This document shows positions 32,868 through 41,768 of a DNA stretch of 64,000 nt, piece by piece. Both the position numbers and the translations under genes were made by a program. The DNA is from Clostridiaceae bacterium. GTDB lineage: Bacteria; Bacillota; Clostridia; Lachnospirales; Lachnospiraceae. The stretch's first letter is position 1; every line of letters starts with the position of its first letter. The DNA is taken from contig CABIXM010000013.1 in the NCBI GenBank assembly GCA_902362725.1, forward strand, positions 44,010-108,009, written 5' to 3'. The notes beneath the pieces were generated by a model. The model searched no databases. It worked only from the letters and a program-made list of their open reading frames with translations, and had not been told where the DNA came from.

Positions 32868-34281
32868 GATTGTATTTACATATTTCCGGAGCCTGAAGTT
32901 CCGGATTCTGCTGGTGCTGCTGGCGGTGAGCTGGGTTCCCATGATTCTCATGTCGGCCAGTATTCTGAAGAGTTATCAGGATCGGGCCATCGCTGCCCGC
33001 AGTACGGAGGTGCAGAATCAGTGCATGATTCTGTCCAACCAGTTATTGAGCTATAATTATATGGAGGATCCCTCCACGGAGCTGATTGACGGAGAACTGG
33101 CCCAGCTGTCCAGCCTCTATGACGGGCGTATCATCATCATTGACCAGGATTTCCGTGTCATCAAGGATACCTATGGACTGATCGAAAATAAGTACGTGGT
33201 GTCTGAGGAGGTCATCCGCTGCTTTAAGGGCGAGACCACGAACCAGCTGTCGGAAAAGCGGTTCATCGAAATGACAGTGCCGGTGCGTGCCGGGGACTCC
33301 AACAAGGTGCAGGGCGTGCTGCTGGTCAGCGTGTCCACGGACAGCATCTGGGACAGTCTGGATGCCCTGACGAACAATGCCTGGGTGTTCACCCTGGTCT
33401 ACGGCATTCTGGTGACGGTGGCGGCGATTCTGCTGTCCCACCTGCTGGTGCAGCCTATCTGCCGGATTATTGCAGGGCTTCATGAGATTTCCAGCGGTCA
33501 TTCCAACGAGGATCTGATGGTGAAAACTTACGCGGAAACAGTGCAGGTATCCGAGGAGTTCAATAAGATTGTGACCCAGATGCGGGCCCTGGACGAATCC
33601 CGGCAGGAGTTTGTATCCAACGTGTCCCATGAGCTGAAAACGCCGCTGACCTCCATGAAGGTACTGGCGGATTCCCTGCTCACCCAGGAGGAGGTGCCAA
33701 ACGAGCTCTACAAGGAGTTCATGGGCGATATTGCCGAGGAGATCGAGCGGGAAAATAAGATCATTACCGACCTGCTGGCTTTGGTCAAGATGGATAAAAA
33801 GGCGGCCAGCCTGAATATCGAGAAAAAGGATATCAACGATCTGCTGGAGCTGATCCTGAAACGGCTCCGGCCCATCGCGGCAAAGAAGAATATAGAGGTG
33901 GTTCTGGAGAGCTTCCGGCCCGTGACGGCGGAGGTGGACGAGAGCCGCCTGACACTGGCCTTTACGAACCTGGTGGAGAACGCCATCAAGTATAACAAGG
34001 AAAATGGCTGGGTGCATGTGTCTCTGGACGCGGACCACAAGTTCTTTTATGTGAAGGTCATGGATTCCGGCCAGGGTATTCCCGAGGAATCTTTGGACTA
34101 CATCTTCGAGCGCTTTTACCGGGTGGATAAGTCCCATTCCAGCGAGATAGATGGAACGGGCCTGGGTTTGGCCATCGCTAAAAGCGCAGTGCTGGTTCAC
34201 AAGGGCGCGATCAAGGTGTCCAGCGAGCTGGGCGTGGGAACCACCTTCTCGGTGCGGATTCCGCTGAATTATATTGCCTGA
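32842..34281 (+). CDS. Sensor histidine kinase, WalK/PhoR-like
   Basis: The kinase has about 479 residues from the GTG at 32842. This start overlaps the regulator gene by 26 bases; an ATT at 32869 is possible, and the first in-frame ATG would cut the first membrane helix. Order: helix 1 (FRILLVLLAVSWVPMILM), an extracytoplasmic sensor of about 150 residues, helix 2 (VFTLVYGILVTVAAILLS), HAMP, H-box FVSNVSHELKTPLTSMK, N-box TNLVENAIKYN and the G-boxes DSGQGIPE and GTGLGLAI. It is the partner of the regulator upstream. The lipoprotein downstream may feed into the same signalling unit. Confidence 0.9.
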   Translation: MWVITSRHKIVFTYFRSLKFRILLVLLAVSWVPMILMSASILKSYQDRAIAARSTEVQNQCMILSNQLLSYNYMEDPSTELIDGELAQLSSLYDGRIIIIDQDFRVIKDTYGLIENKYVVSEEVIRCFKGETTNQLSEKRFIEMTVPVRAGDSNKVQGVLLVSVSTDSIWDSLDALTNNAWVFTLVYGILVTVAAILLSHLLVQPICRIIAGLHEISSGHSNEDLMVKTYAETVQVSEEFNKIVTQMRALDESRQEFVSNVSHELKTPLTSMKVLADSLLTQEEVPNELYKEFMGDIAEEIERENKIITDLLALVKMDKKAASLNIEKKDINDLLELILKRLRPIAAKKNIEVVLESFRPVTAEVDESRLTLAFTNLVENAIKYNKENGWVHVSLDADHKFFYVKVMDSGQGIPEESLDYIFERFYRVDKSHSSEIDGTGLGLAIAKSAVLVHKGAIKVSSELGVGTTFSVRIPLNYIA

Positions 34282-34296
34282 GACAGGAGCATGCAG

Positions 34297-35250
34297 ATGA
34301 AAGAAAGAGGAAAAAAGAAGATCCGACTGTGTGGGGTTCTGAGTCTACTGCTTTTTCTGACACTGTTTAGTGGCTGTAAAAAAAAGGAAAAAACAGAGGC
34401 GAAGACCGACGAGGGCGGATATCAAATCTATTATCTGAATAAAGACGAGACTGCTACAGCCACGGTGAGCTATCAGCCGAAAGCAAAAGATACGGATGCC
34501 CTGATTCAGGAGCTGCTGGAGAAGCTTGCGGAGACGCCCGAGGGCGGTTCCATGGAGGCAGTGCTGACGGACAGCATCTTCGTGACGGACTACGCGTTGG
34601 AGAGCGGGCAGCTGAGCCTGTATTTTGATCCGGCCTACAAGGATATGAACGGGATTCGGGAGATCCTCTGTCGCTCGGCGGTGGTGCGGACCCTCTGTCA
34701 GATCCCGGATGTGGAATATGTGTCCTTTCTGATCGGGGACAGCCCGCTGATGGATTCGGAAAAAAATCCGGTGGGGCAGATGAACGCGGACAGCTTCGTG
34801 GAGAATACCGGCGACGCCATCAACGAGGAGACCGTCACCACATTGACCTTGTATTTCGCCAATAAGACCGGGGACAAGCTGGTGAAGGAGAAGGTCAATG
34901 TGACTGGCAGCAGCAACATTTCTGTGGAGAAGCTGGTGGTGGAGAGCCTGATTCGGGGCCCGGTGTCCAAGGATATGGATTACCCGACCCTGCCCTCCGG
35001 TACGAAAATCTTAAGTATCTCTACGAAAGATGGAATCTGTTATGTAAACCTGAACGAGGGTTTCCTGGAGCAGGGCTACAACGTAACAGAGGCTGTCACT
35101 ATCTATTCCATTGTGGATTCCCTGACGGAGCTGTCAGGAATCGTCAAGGTGCAGATTCTGGTCAATGGAGAGACAAATCTGGTCTATAAGGAGAGCATGA
35201 GGCTGGATACCATTTATGAGCGGAATCTGGATATTATTGAGCAGGAGTAA
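34297..35250 (+). CDS. GerMN-domain lipoprotein
   Basis: The 317-residue protein carries a lipoprotein signal (LLLFLTLFSGC, Cys near residue 27). Two GerMN domains follow (about 55-165 and 185-300), recognisable by FVTDYALESGQLSLYFD and LSISTKDGICYVNLNEGF. GerMN domains occur in the spore germination protein GerM and in the wall-associated lipoprotein LpqB. Here the gene directly follows a two-component pair, as LpqB does after MtrAB, so modulation of the kinase is a reasonable inference. The ATG at 34297 lies 7 bases from AGGAG; the ATG at 34291 is too close. Its stop overlaps a 35-bp direct repeat. Confidence 0.85.
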   Translation: MKERGKKKIRLCGVLSLLLFLTLFSGCKKKEKTEAKTDEGGYQIYYLNKDETATATVSYQPKAKDTDALIQELLEKLAETPEGGSMEAVLTDSIFVTDYALESGQLSLYFDPAYKDMNGIREILCRSAVVRTLCQIPDVEYVSFLIGDSPLMDSEKNPVGQMNADSFVENTGDAINEETVTTLTLYFANKTGDKLVKEKVNVTGSSNISVEKLVVESLIRGPVSKDMDYPTLPSGTKILSISTKDGICYVNLNEGFLEQGYNVTEAVTIYSIVDSLTELSGIVKVQILVNGETNLVYKESMRLDTIYERNLDIIEQE

Positions 35251-35413
35251 CTATTCAGGACAGCCCGAAGCACGAGCTGCTGAGGGCGTATGACAATGAT
35301 TCAGGAGTGCAAAATCCCATCGGCGAAGCCGATTCTCATGGATTTTGCATTCGTAACTGTGAAGGTACTGAACAGTTATGAGCAGGAGTAACTATTCAGG
35401 ACAGCCCGAAGCA
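35238..35413. repeat. 35-bp direct repeats flanking a hairpin element
   Basis: Identical 35-base copies (35238-35272 and 35379-35413, starting TGAGCAGGAGTAACTATTC) are 141 bases apart. Between them is a nested palindrome: TGCAAAATCC (35308) pairs with GGATTTTGCA (35340), with ATCGGC-GAA-GCCGAT inside. An AACTGT/ACAGTT pair follows. The first copy includes the last codons and stop of the GerMN gene. The pattern suggests a small insertion or duplication of the REP/MITE type. Confidence 0.75.
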
Positions 35414-35445
35414 AGTTGGCCCTGAAAAAATATGATTTGGAGTGA

Positions 35446-37740
35446 ATGTTTATCATAAAACGGCCGTTATGTCTGGCAGCATTGGGTTTGGCCCTGGTGC
35501 TTCTGTGCCTTCCGGCGGATCTCTGGATAAAGGATCCGCCGGCGGAGCGGGAGCGCCCGCCGGTTCTCACGGGCATCATCTGCCATATGGAACCGGACGG
35601 CATGACAGTCTGGCTGACAGACACCAATTATCCGGATACCGGGATCATCCTGGTATCCTTCGAAGCCGAGACCTCATTTTCTATCGGCAATACCATACTT
35701 CTCGAGAACAATTATAAAATACGGGAGCCGGAAACCCCATCCAATCCGGGGCAGTTTGACGCGCGGCTCTATTATCAGACAAAGGGAATCGGGCTTTTGT
35801 GTTACGCCAGAGAGGCGGAGCTCGTGCGGGACGATGTGCGTCCGTTATCACAGCTTCTGTACGAGTTGCAGAAAGCCTTCAGCGACCGCATTCGGCGGCT
35901 TTTCCCGGAGGACAAAAGCGGCGTCCTGGAAGCCATGCTTCTGGGAAATAAGACGGATCTGGAGGCAGAGACCAGGAGCCTGTACCAGAAAAGCGGTATG
36001 TCCCATCTGCTGGCCATCTCGGGGCTCCATGTGTCCGTGTTCGGCATGAGCCTCTACCGTTTTTTACGGAAAATCGGCGGTTCCTTACGACTTTCGGGAA
36101 CGGCGGCCCTCCTGGCGGTGCTGCTTTACGGCGGCCTGACCGGGATGGGGACCTCCACCTGCCGGGCGGTGGTGATGTTTATACTCCTGATGGCGGGGGA
36201 GATGCTGGGGAAGAGCTATGATATGTTGACGGCTCTGGCTTTCGGGGCGATTCTGCTGCTGATCCGGCAGCCGTTGTATGTGCGGAGCGCTTCATTCCTG
36301 CTGTCCTTTGGGGCGGTTCTGGGCATCGGACTGATTTTTCCGGTGTTGAAAATGCTGTTTTTGCCGAAGAAACGAAATCTGGCGAAACGAGTGGAGCCGT
36401 TGCTTCTGAGCCTGTCGATTCAGATGATGACCTTGCCCGTACTGGAATATTTTTACAATGAAATTCCGCTCTACGGGATCCTGCTGAATCTGGTGGTAAT
36501 ACCACTGATGACGGTGGTGATGTTCGCGGGAATTCTGGCGCTGGCCGTCAGTTTCCTGTCTGTGGGAGCGGCGCAGGCGCCGGTATTTCTCTGTACCGTG
36601 ATTTTGGAGCTTTATGAGCGGCTGGGGAGCTTTTCTCTGGGGCTGCCGGGGGCGGTGTTCACCTGCGGACAGCCCAGGATGTGGCAGATGGCGGCGTATT
36701 ACATAGGGCTGGCAGGCTTTTTAATCTGCAGGTATCGGATCGGGGAGCAGAAGAAACGGCGGCTGGGACGAATCGGGGATCCGGATCTCCGGGAGGAGGA
36801 AGCACAGAAAGCAGAGCCCCACCGAAGACTCCGACAGACGGGGAGCGCGGTGGGGCTGGCGATGCTGGTGGTTTTTCTGACACTGCGTCTGCATTCCGGC
36901 CTGCGGCTGGTGATGCTGGACGTGGGGCAGGGTGACGGAATCTACCTGCGGACCGCGGCCGGAACGACGATTCTGATTGACGGCGGCAGCACCAGTGTGA
37001 CGAAGGTGGGAACCTATCGGATTCTGCCCTTTCTGAAGACGGAAGGGGTAGGAGAACTGGACTATGTAGTGGTGACCCATACGGATGAAGACCACATTTC
37101 CGGGATTAAGGAGCTGATCGAGGCGGCAGGGGAGCCGGGCGGGCTTCGCATCGGCACGCTCCTGCTGTCCGGGCGCTCCCTGGAGGAGGATAAAGGTCAG
37201 AGGCTGGTGGAAAAGGCCCGGGAAAATGGGATTGCCGTTGGGCGGATTGAGCGTGGGGCAGTCCTGCAGGATGACAGCGCAAGGCTTATCTGTCTGCATC
37301 CGGATGCTGGAACAGGTTACACAGATGTGAATGTGGCTTCGGTGGTGCTGGCTCTGAGCTACGGGGATTTTTCGGTTCTTTTGACCGGAGATCTGGAGGA
37401 GGCGGGAGAGCAGGAGATCCTGGAGCGGGAGCAGAAAAATAGTGAAAAGGTATGGCCACCGGACGGCTTCACAATTCTGAAGGCCGGGCACCACGGGTCG
37501 AAGACATCCAGCAGTGAAGCATGGCTGGGGAAAGTGAAGCCGCGCCTGACCCTGATTTCCTGCGGGAAGGATAACTCATATGGGCATCCCCACAAAGAGG
37601 CCCTGGAACGACTGGAAGCGGCGGGGAGTAAAATTTTGCAGACAACGGAGTGCGGTGCCATAATTGTAGAAAGCAATGGAAAAAACTTCCAAGTGCATGC
37701 TTTTCGAAAAATATTACTTACTATATTTCAGAATCAGTAA
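35446..37740 (+). CDS. comEC: ComEC/Rec2 DNA internalisation protein
   Basis: ComEC forms the membrane channel and nuclease for uptake of transforming DNA. The 764-residue protein has an N-terminal DUF4131 domain and a Competence domain with many helices (about 150-460; LLAISGLHVSVFGM). A C-terminal metallo-beta-lactamase domain (about 490-750) has LDVGQGDGIYL, the metal ligands THTDEDH, and KAGHHGSK. All parts are present and of normal length. The start follows TTTGGAGTG just beyond the 35-bp repeat. The 3' end overlaps the end of convergent holA by 27 bases. Confidence 0.95.
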   Translation: MFIIKRPLCLAALGLALVLLCLPADLWIKDPPAERERPPVLTGIICHMEPDGMTVWLTDTNYPDTGIILVSFEAETSFSIGNTILLENNYKIREPETPSNPGQFDARLYYQTKGIGLLCYAREAELVRDDVRPLSQLLYELQKAFSDRIRRLFPEDKSGVLEAMLLGNKTDLEAETRSLYQKSGMSHLLAISGLHVSVFGMSLYRFLRKIGGSLRLSGTAALLAVLLYGGLTGMGTSTCRAVVMFILLMAGEMLGKSYDMLTALAFGAILLLIRQPLYVRSASFLLSFGAVLGIGLIFPVLKMLFLPKKRNLAKRVEPLLLSLSIQMMTLPVLEYFYNEIPLYGILLNLVVIPLMTVVMFAGILALAVSFLSVGAAQAPVFLCTVILELYERLGSFSLGLPGAVFTCGQPRMWQMAAYYIGLAGFLICRYRIGEQKKRRLGRIGDPDLREEEAQKAEPHRRLRQTGSAVGLAMLVVFLTLRLHSGLRLVMLDVGQGDGIYLRTAAGTTILIDGGSTSVTKVGTYRILPFLKTEGVGELDYVVVTHTDEDHISGIKELIEAAGEPGGLRIGTLLLSGRSLEEDKGQRLVEKARENGIAVGRIERGAVLQDDSARLICLHPDAGTGYTDVNVASVVLALSYGDFSVLLTGDLEEAGEQEILEREQKNSEKVWPPDGFTILKAGHHGSKTSSSEAWLGKVKPRLTLISCGKDNSYGHPHKEALERLEAAGSKILQTTECGAIIVESNGKNFQVHAFRKILLTIFQNQ

Positions 37741-38691
37741 TTCCACACTGAGCGTATCCGCGATCTTACCGGTCTTCACATCCTCCTCCGCCTGCACGCA
37801 GTCCTGCACGGCAGTCTTCAACTGCTCGGTGGTAAAGCTTTTGGCCTGAGCCATACATCTTCCGGCCACAAAGGGCGCGATCTTCGCCCGGGACGCAATG
37901 GCGGCCCGGTCATAGCCCTTGGCGGCCAGGCTCTTGACCAGCAGAAGCTGATGGAACTGGCGGGCGATGAGAAAGAGGATGCGCATGGGCGGCTCCTTTA
38001 GGGAGAGCAGATCGTAGTAGAGATTCAGCGCCTTCTTCTGATTCTTCTCGGCCAGCGCCCGGATCATTTCGAAGATCTGGCCTGTGGTCTGCACCGTGCA
38101 GATCTCGTTCACATCCTGGGTAGTGATGACATCCCGGCCTTCCGTATAGGAAAGCAGCTTTTCCAGCTCCATGGCGATGTTCTCCATATCGGTGCCGGTG
38201 TGCTCCAGAAAGAGCTGCAGGGTGGCCTCCGTAATTTTACGGTTTTCTTTTTTTAAGGTACCGAGAATCCATTTCATCAGCGTGCGCTCATCCTGGGTCT
38301 GGAATTCAGTGATCCGGCCCTGCTTCTGGATGGCCTTGTAGAGGCGGTTTCGCTTGTCTACCTCGGTTTCCACAAAAAGGATGCAGGTGGTGTCGGGCAT
38401 TTTCGGCAGATAGTCGGCCAGCTCGTCGCATTTATTCTTGAAAAAGCCGCTGTCCTCGATGAGAATCAGCCGCCGGTCGGCGAAAAAGGGCAGGGTGTCC
38501 GCCAGACTGATAATCTCCGCCGGGACAATATTCTTTCCCTCGAAGCGGGAAAAATTCATGGTATCGGACGGGTCACAGAGAGCCCGGGCCAGTCGGTTCT
38601 TATACTGGTTGCGCAGATAAGCCTCTTCCCCGCAGAGCAGGTAGGCCGTCTTAAAATTACCATTTTTGATATCTTCTGCCAGCATTTTCAT
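37714..38691 (-). CDS. holA: DNA polymerase III delta subunit (clamp loader)
   Basis: Delta opens the sliding clamp during replication. The 325-residue protein has the N-terminal YLLCGEEAYLRNQY segment (Walker-A-like region without a true P-loop, as usual for delta), LILIEDSGFFKN, and a C-terminal helical domain. The ATG at 38691 has GAGG at 8 bases; a GTG 9 bases earlier gives a longer form without support. holA next to comEC and rpsT is a conserved Firmicute arrangement. Upstream lies a pair of hairpin repeats. Confidence 0.93.
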   Translation of the reverse strand: MKMLAEDIKNGNFKTAYLLCGEEAYLRNQYKNRLARALCDPSDTMNFSRFEGKNIVPAEIISLADTLPFFADRRLILIEDSGFFKNKCDELADYLPKMPDTTCILFVETEVDKRNRLYKAIQKQGRITEFQTQDERTLMKWILGTLKKENRKITEATLQLFLEHTGTDMENIAMELEKLLSYTEGRDVITTQDVNEICTVQTTGQIFEMIRALAEKNQKKALNLYYDLLSLKEPPMRILFLIARQFHQLLLVKSLAAKGYDRAAIASRAKIAPFVAGRCMAQAKSFTTEQLKTAVQDCVQAEEDVKTGKIADTLSVELLILKYSK

Positions 38692-38710
38692 ACGCGACAC
38701 CTCATTTCCA

Positions 38711-38800
38711 TAAAAATACAGGAAAGAATCCCGCTAAGCAGGATTCTCTGCCTGCGGCGTATAGAACCACTTCGCCGCAGTGCGATAATATAAAAAAAGA
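38711..38800 (-). repeat. Modular hairpin repeat, copy B (half element before holA)
   Basis: The hairpin AGAATCCTGCTTAGCGGGATTCT (minus strand, 38745-38723) with a T-rich tail and the core GCCTGCGGCG / CGCCGCAGTGCGAT closely match copy A at 17951-18050. As in copy A, it sits immediately upstream of a minus-strand gene start. Confidence 0.7.
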
Positions 38801-38829
38801 GACCCAAATGACGGAATGGGTCTCTTTTT
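38791..38829. terminator. Bidirectional terminator between repeat copies B and C
   Basis: A 9-bp perfect stem AGAGACCCA / TGGGTCTCT (38798-38825) is flanked by A7 on the left and T5 on the right, so it can terminate either strand. Possible terminator for rpsT. Confidence 0.8.
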
Positions 38830-38967
38830 ATGGAATAGGAAATTCCGATAGAATTCCCTATTCCATAAAAGCAAGCAGAGCTTGCAAAGATGCGTACTCG
38901 GCGCAGTGGTAGATGGTTGCTGAAGCAACCGCGCCTCGGCGCGAGAATGTGCCATTGGCACATTTTT
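38825..38967 (+). repeat. Modular hairpin repeat, copy C
   Basis: The order is: T5, long palindrome TATGGAATAGG...CCTATTCCATA, GCAAGC-AGA-GCTTGC, GGCGCAGTGG, GGTTGC-TGAA-GCAACC, GCGCC-TCG-GCGC, TGTGCC-ATT-GGCACA and a T-run. Copy D at 63775 has the same modules with changes almost only in loops. The element lies between rpsT and holA. Confidence 0.85.
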
Positions 38968-38987
38968 TTAAGATTCGTCTATCTCAA

Positions 38988-39251
38988 TTACGCGATGCTG
39001 TTTACAGCCTTGGTCAGACGGGAAATCTTGCGGGAAGTTGTGTTCTTGTGGTAAACTCCCTTGGAAGTAGCCTTGCTCATGGTAGCGATAGCAGCCTTTA
39101 AGCAAGCCTTTGCAGTCTCAACATCCTTTGCGGCAACTGCAGCGTCTACTTTCTTGATTGCGGTCTTAACCTCAGACTTGATAGCCTTATTTCTTGCTGT
39201 TCTAGTCTCGGCAACCTGAATTCTCTTCTTTGCAGATTTAATGTTAGCCAA
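38988..39251 (-). CDS. rpsT: 30S ribosomal protein S20
   Basis: S20 is a primary 16S rRNA-binding protein. The 87-residue product (after initiation) begins ANIKSAKKRIQVAET and is Lys/Ala-rich with the expected length. The only start fitting the conserved N-terminus is TTG at 39251, with GGAGG 8 bases upstream; a longer frame would add non-homologous residues. A UUG start is also used by E. coli rpsT, where it is linked to autoregulation of translation. The consensus promoter is at 39345-39373. Confidence 0.96.
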   Translation of the reverse strand: MANIKSAKKRIQVAETRTARNKAIKSEVKTAIKKVDAAVAAKDVETAKACLKAAIATMSKATSKGVYHKNTTSRKISRLTKAVNSIA

Positions 39252-39344
39252 TCCGTACACCTCCAAACCATGTTTTAAAATAAGCTTATTTTTACATGTT
39301 CCGTAAAAGCCGGACACGGACGTCTTTACAAAACATACTCATAT

Positions 39345-39373
39345 ATTTTAGGACAGGAATAGCGTTATGTCAA
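39345..39373 (-). promoter_or_regulatory. rpsT promoter
   Basis: On the minus strand a perfect TTGACA (39373-39368) and TAAAAT (39350-39345) are 17 bases apart. The leader is about 85 nt and contains A+T-rich inverted sequence (TAAGCTTATTTTA) just before the SD. Confidence 0.75.
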
Positions 39374-39445
39374 TACATATTTCTCAAAAAAATGCGAAAA
39401 ATAAAAAAGAATCTTGTCACAGGGGTGAAAACAGGAGGGACAGCT

Positions 39446-40300
39446 ATGACAGAATTTCAGGTGCGGACGGATCTGGCGCTGGAGGCCAGGGAGCGGTTCG
39501 AAGAAGATGTGGAAATCCGAGGCGTGGAGGTGGAGGAGGCCTACGACGAGCAGCGGGATATCCGGGTGACGGTGGTTCGAATCCGGACGGAAAACGGAGC
39601 GAAGGCCATGGGAAAGCCCATCGGCACCTACATTACCCTGGAAGCGCCCCGGATGTCGGAGCCGGACGAGGATTATCACCGGGAGGTCTCGGAGAAGCTG
39701 GCCGGATACCTGAAGAAGCTTTTGGATGTGAAAAATGAAAAATCGGTATTGGTGGTGGGCTTAGGGAACCGGGAAGTAACGCCGGACGCCCTGGGGCCGG
39801 AGGCGGTGAATCATCTTCGCGTCACCCGCCATGTGGTACGAGAGTATGGGAAGGCAGCATTTGCCCGGGAGAAGGTACAGTTAGTCAGCACTATCGTTCC
39901 CGGGGTCATGGCCCAGACCGGCATGGAGACCCTGGAGATAGTGCGGGGCATCGTGGCTGAGACAAAACCCGATCAGGTGGTGGTCATCGACGCCCTGGCG
40001 GCCCGCAGCAGTAAGCGCCTGAACCGGACCATCCAGATCTCCGACGCAGGCATCCAGCCGGGCTCCGGCGTGGGCAATCATCGGAACAGCCTGACGAGGG
40101 AGACCATCGGCATCCCGGTGCTGGCCATCGGCGTGCCTACCGTAGTAGATGCGGCCACCATTGTCTACGACGCCACCGGCGACCGAAGCAGTGTGCCGCC
40201 GGGACTGAACGGCATGTTCGTGACCCCGAAGAATGTGGACGAGATGATCCGCCGCTTAAGCTTCACCATTTCCGAGGCCCTGAATCTGGCCCTGTCCTGA
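39446..40300 (+). CDS. gpr: Spore germination protease GPR
   Basis: GPR degrades small acid-soluble spore proteins during germination. It is made in the forespore as a zymogen that trims its own N-terminus. The 284-residue protein has the propeptide cleavage context FQVRTDLALEA near the N-terminus, VVGLGNREVTPDALGPEAVN and VIDALAARS. The ATG at 39446 follows AGGAGGG; a longer frame from 39296 overlaps the rpsT promoter region and lacks an SD. It is evidence for sporulation. It is followed 48 bases later by spoIIP, the same pair as in Bacillus. Confidence 0.96.
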   Translation: MTEFQVRTDLALEARERFEEDVEIRGVEVEEAYDEQRDIRVTVVRIRTENGAKAMGKPIGTYITLEAPRMSEPDEDYHREVSEKLAGYLKKLLDVKNEKSVLVVGLGNREVTPDALGPEAVNHLRVTRHVVREYGKAAFAREKVQLVSTIVPGVMAQTGMETLEIVRGIVAETKPDQVVVIDALAARSSKRLNRTIQISDAGIQPGSGVGNHRNSLTRETIGIPVLAIGVPTVVDAATIVYDATGDRSSVPPGLNGMFVTPKNVDEMIRRLSFTISEALNLALS

Positions 40301-40348
40301 CATATGCCCGTCCTGCGCTTCATATAGTAGAAGGAATGAGGTGAGCTT

Positions 40349-41695
40349 ATGAAGCGCGGGAGAATCGGAATTCGAAAACCGGGATTTGGGAAATGGAAAA
40401 TCGAAAAAGCCGCAAACGGGGTAGTCTGGCTTCTCATCCTCACCATGGGACTCTATATCCTGGGGAGCGGCGTGAAACTGCGGCCTCTGAAAAAGGCCGC
40501 CTATGTGCGGGAAGTCTTGCTTCAGGAGATGGAAGCAGATCTGAGACGGGCGGCGCTCCAGACCCTCTATCCGGGCCTGGTCTACGCCGCCGGAGATCGG
40601 GGGCAGCGGGCGGACAGCCCGGGCGAATGGCTGCTGGAGCAGGCTGTGGGCGTATTTCCACTCTACTCCTTTCTGGCGGGACAGCGGCTCTACACCACCG
40701 AGATTGAGAGTACAGCCGCCTACGAAATTCTGATTCAGGGCGGCGTCCACGATGAAAATGAGATCAACCAGGAGACCGGTGAGGCTTTTGATCTGGCCGA
40801 GCAGGTGGAGGAAGAGAACCGGCAGGCCCAGAACGCAGCCTCCGATATGGATACGGACGCTCCGGAGGAGCAGACGGACGATACGGCAGCAGGCCCGTCG
40901 GAACCATCTGCCACGGGACACATCTACACCGCCGAAGAGCTCTCGGATTTTGATTTCCTGAAAAATAACTTCTATATAATAGAAAGCAACACGGATATCA
41001 GCAGCGACCTTCTGAACGCTGACCGTCTCCTGTCCATGGACATGGCCCTGGGGCAGGATAGCAGCGCGCCCCAGATTCTACTTTACCATACCCATTCTCA
41101 GGAGGGCTTCGTGGACTCAGTGGAGGGAGACGCGGGCACCACCATCGTGGGCGTGGGCGACCGTCTGGCCGAGCTTCTCACAGAGCGCTACGGCTATAAC
41201 GTAATACATAATACGAAGGTCTATGACTACATCGACGGCGAACTGGACCGGAACCGGGCGTATTCCCTGGCGGCCGAGGATGTGAAACAGATTCTGGCGG
41301 AAAATCCTTCCCTTGAGGTGCTGATCGACCTCCACCGGGACGGCGTGAACGAGGGTACCCATCTGGTGACCGAGGTGGACGGAAAGCCCACAGCCCAGTT
41401 CATGTTCTTCAACGGCTTAAGCTACAGCAAGCGGAATGGTCCCATTTCTTATCTGGAAAATCCGTACATCGGGGAGAATCTGGCCCTGTCCCTGCAGCTA
41501 AAACTGGCCTGTGAAGCCTACTACCCGGGCGTCAGCCGCAAAATCTACCTGAAAAGCCTCCGTTACAATCTGCATCTGCGCCCCAAGTCTCTCCTGGTAG
41601 AAGCCGGAGCCCAGACCAATACCCTGGAGGAAATGATGAACGCCATGGAGCCTTTGGCAGAGGTGCTTTACCAGGTGTTAGATAATCCTAAATAG
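40349..41695 (+). CDS. spoIIP: Stage II sporulation protein P
   Basis: SpoIIP is a peptidoglycan amidase/endopeptidase that acts with SpoIID and SpoIIM to thin septal wall and drive engulfment. The 448-residue protein has an N-terminal basic stretch and one membrane helix (about 25-42, VVWLLILTMGLYILGSG). A variable acidic linker precedes the amidase_3-like domain (about 225-445) with LLYHTHSQEGF (metal His), IDLHRDG and LVEAGAQTN (catalytic Glu). The start follows ATGAGGTGAGC. It acts in the mother-cell membrane, facing the intermembrane space. Confidence 0.95.
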   Translation: MKRGRIGIRKPGFGKWKIEKAANGVVWLLILTMGLYILGSGVKLRPLKKAAYVREVLLQEMEADLRRAALQTLYPGLVYAAGDRGQRADSPGEWLLEQAVGVFPLYSFLAGQRLYTTEIESTAAYEILIQGGVHDENEINQETGEAFDLAEQVEEENRQAQNAASDMDTDAPEEQTDDTAAGPSEPSATGHIYTAEELSDFDFLKNNFYIIESNTDISSDLLNADRLLSMDMALGQDSSAPQILLYHTHSQEGFVDSVEGDAGTTIVGVGDRLAELLTERYGYNVIHNTKVYDYIDGELDRNRAYSLAAEDVKQILAENPSLEVLIDLHRDGVNEGTHLVTEVDGKPTAQFMFFNGLSYSKRNGPISYLENPYIGENLALSLQLKLACEAYYPGVSRKIYLKSLRYNLHLRPKSLLVEAGAQTNTLEEMMNAMEPLAEVLYQVLDNPK

Positions 41696-41768
41696 CATAA
41701 ACTAACTGAAATGTCAACGACTTTTTTGGAGTTAAATCGACAAAAATTATCAATAAGAACGGTTTGTC

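Noticed and set aside
37714..37740. Frameshift or assembly error at the comEC/holA junction
   Set aside because: Both convergent genes end with intact, normally sized C-termini. A 27-base tail-to-tail overlap is acceptable.
38711..38967. Possible CRISPR array, because of repeated short palindromes
   Set aside because: The hairpins differ from one another, there are no regular spacers, and whole blocks recur at distant loci. It is a dispersed hairpin repeat.
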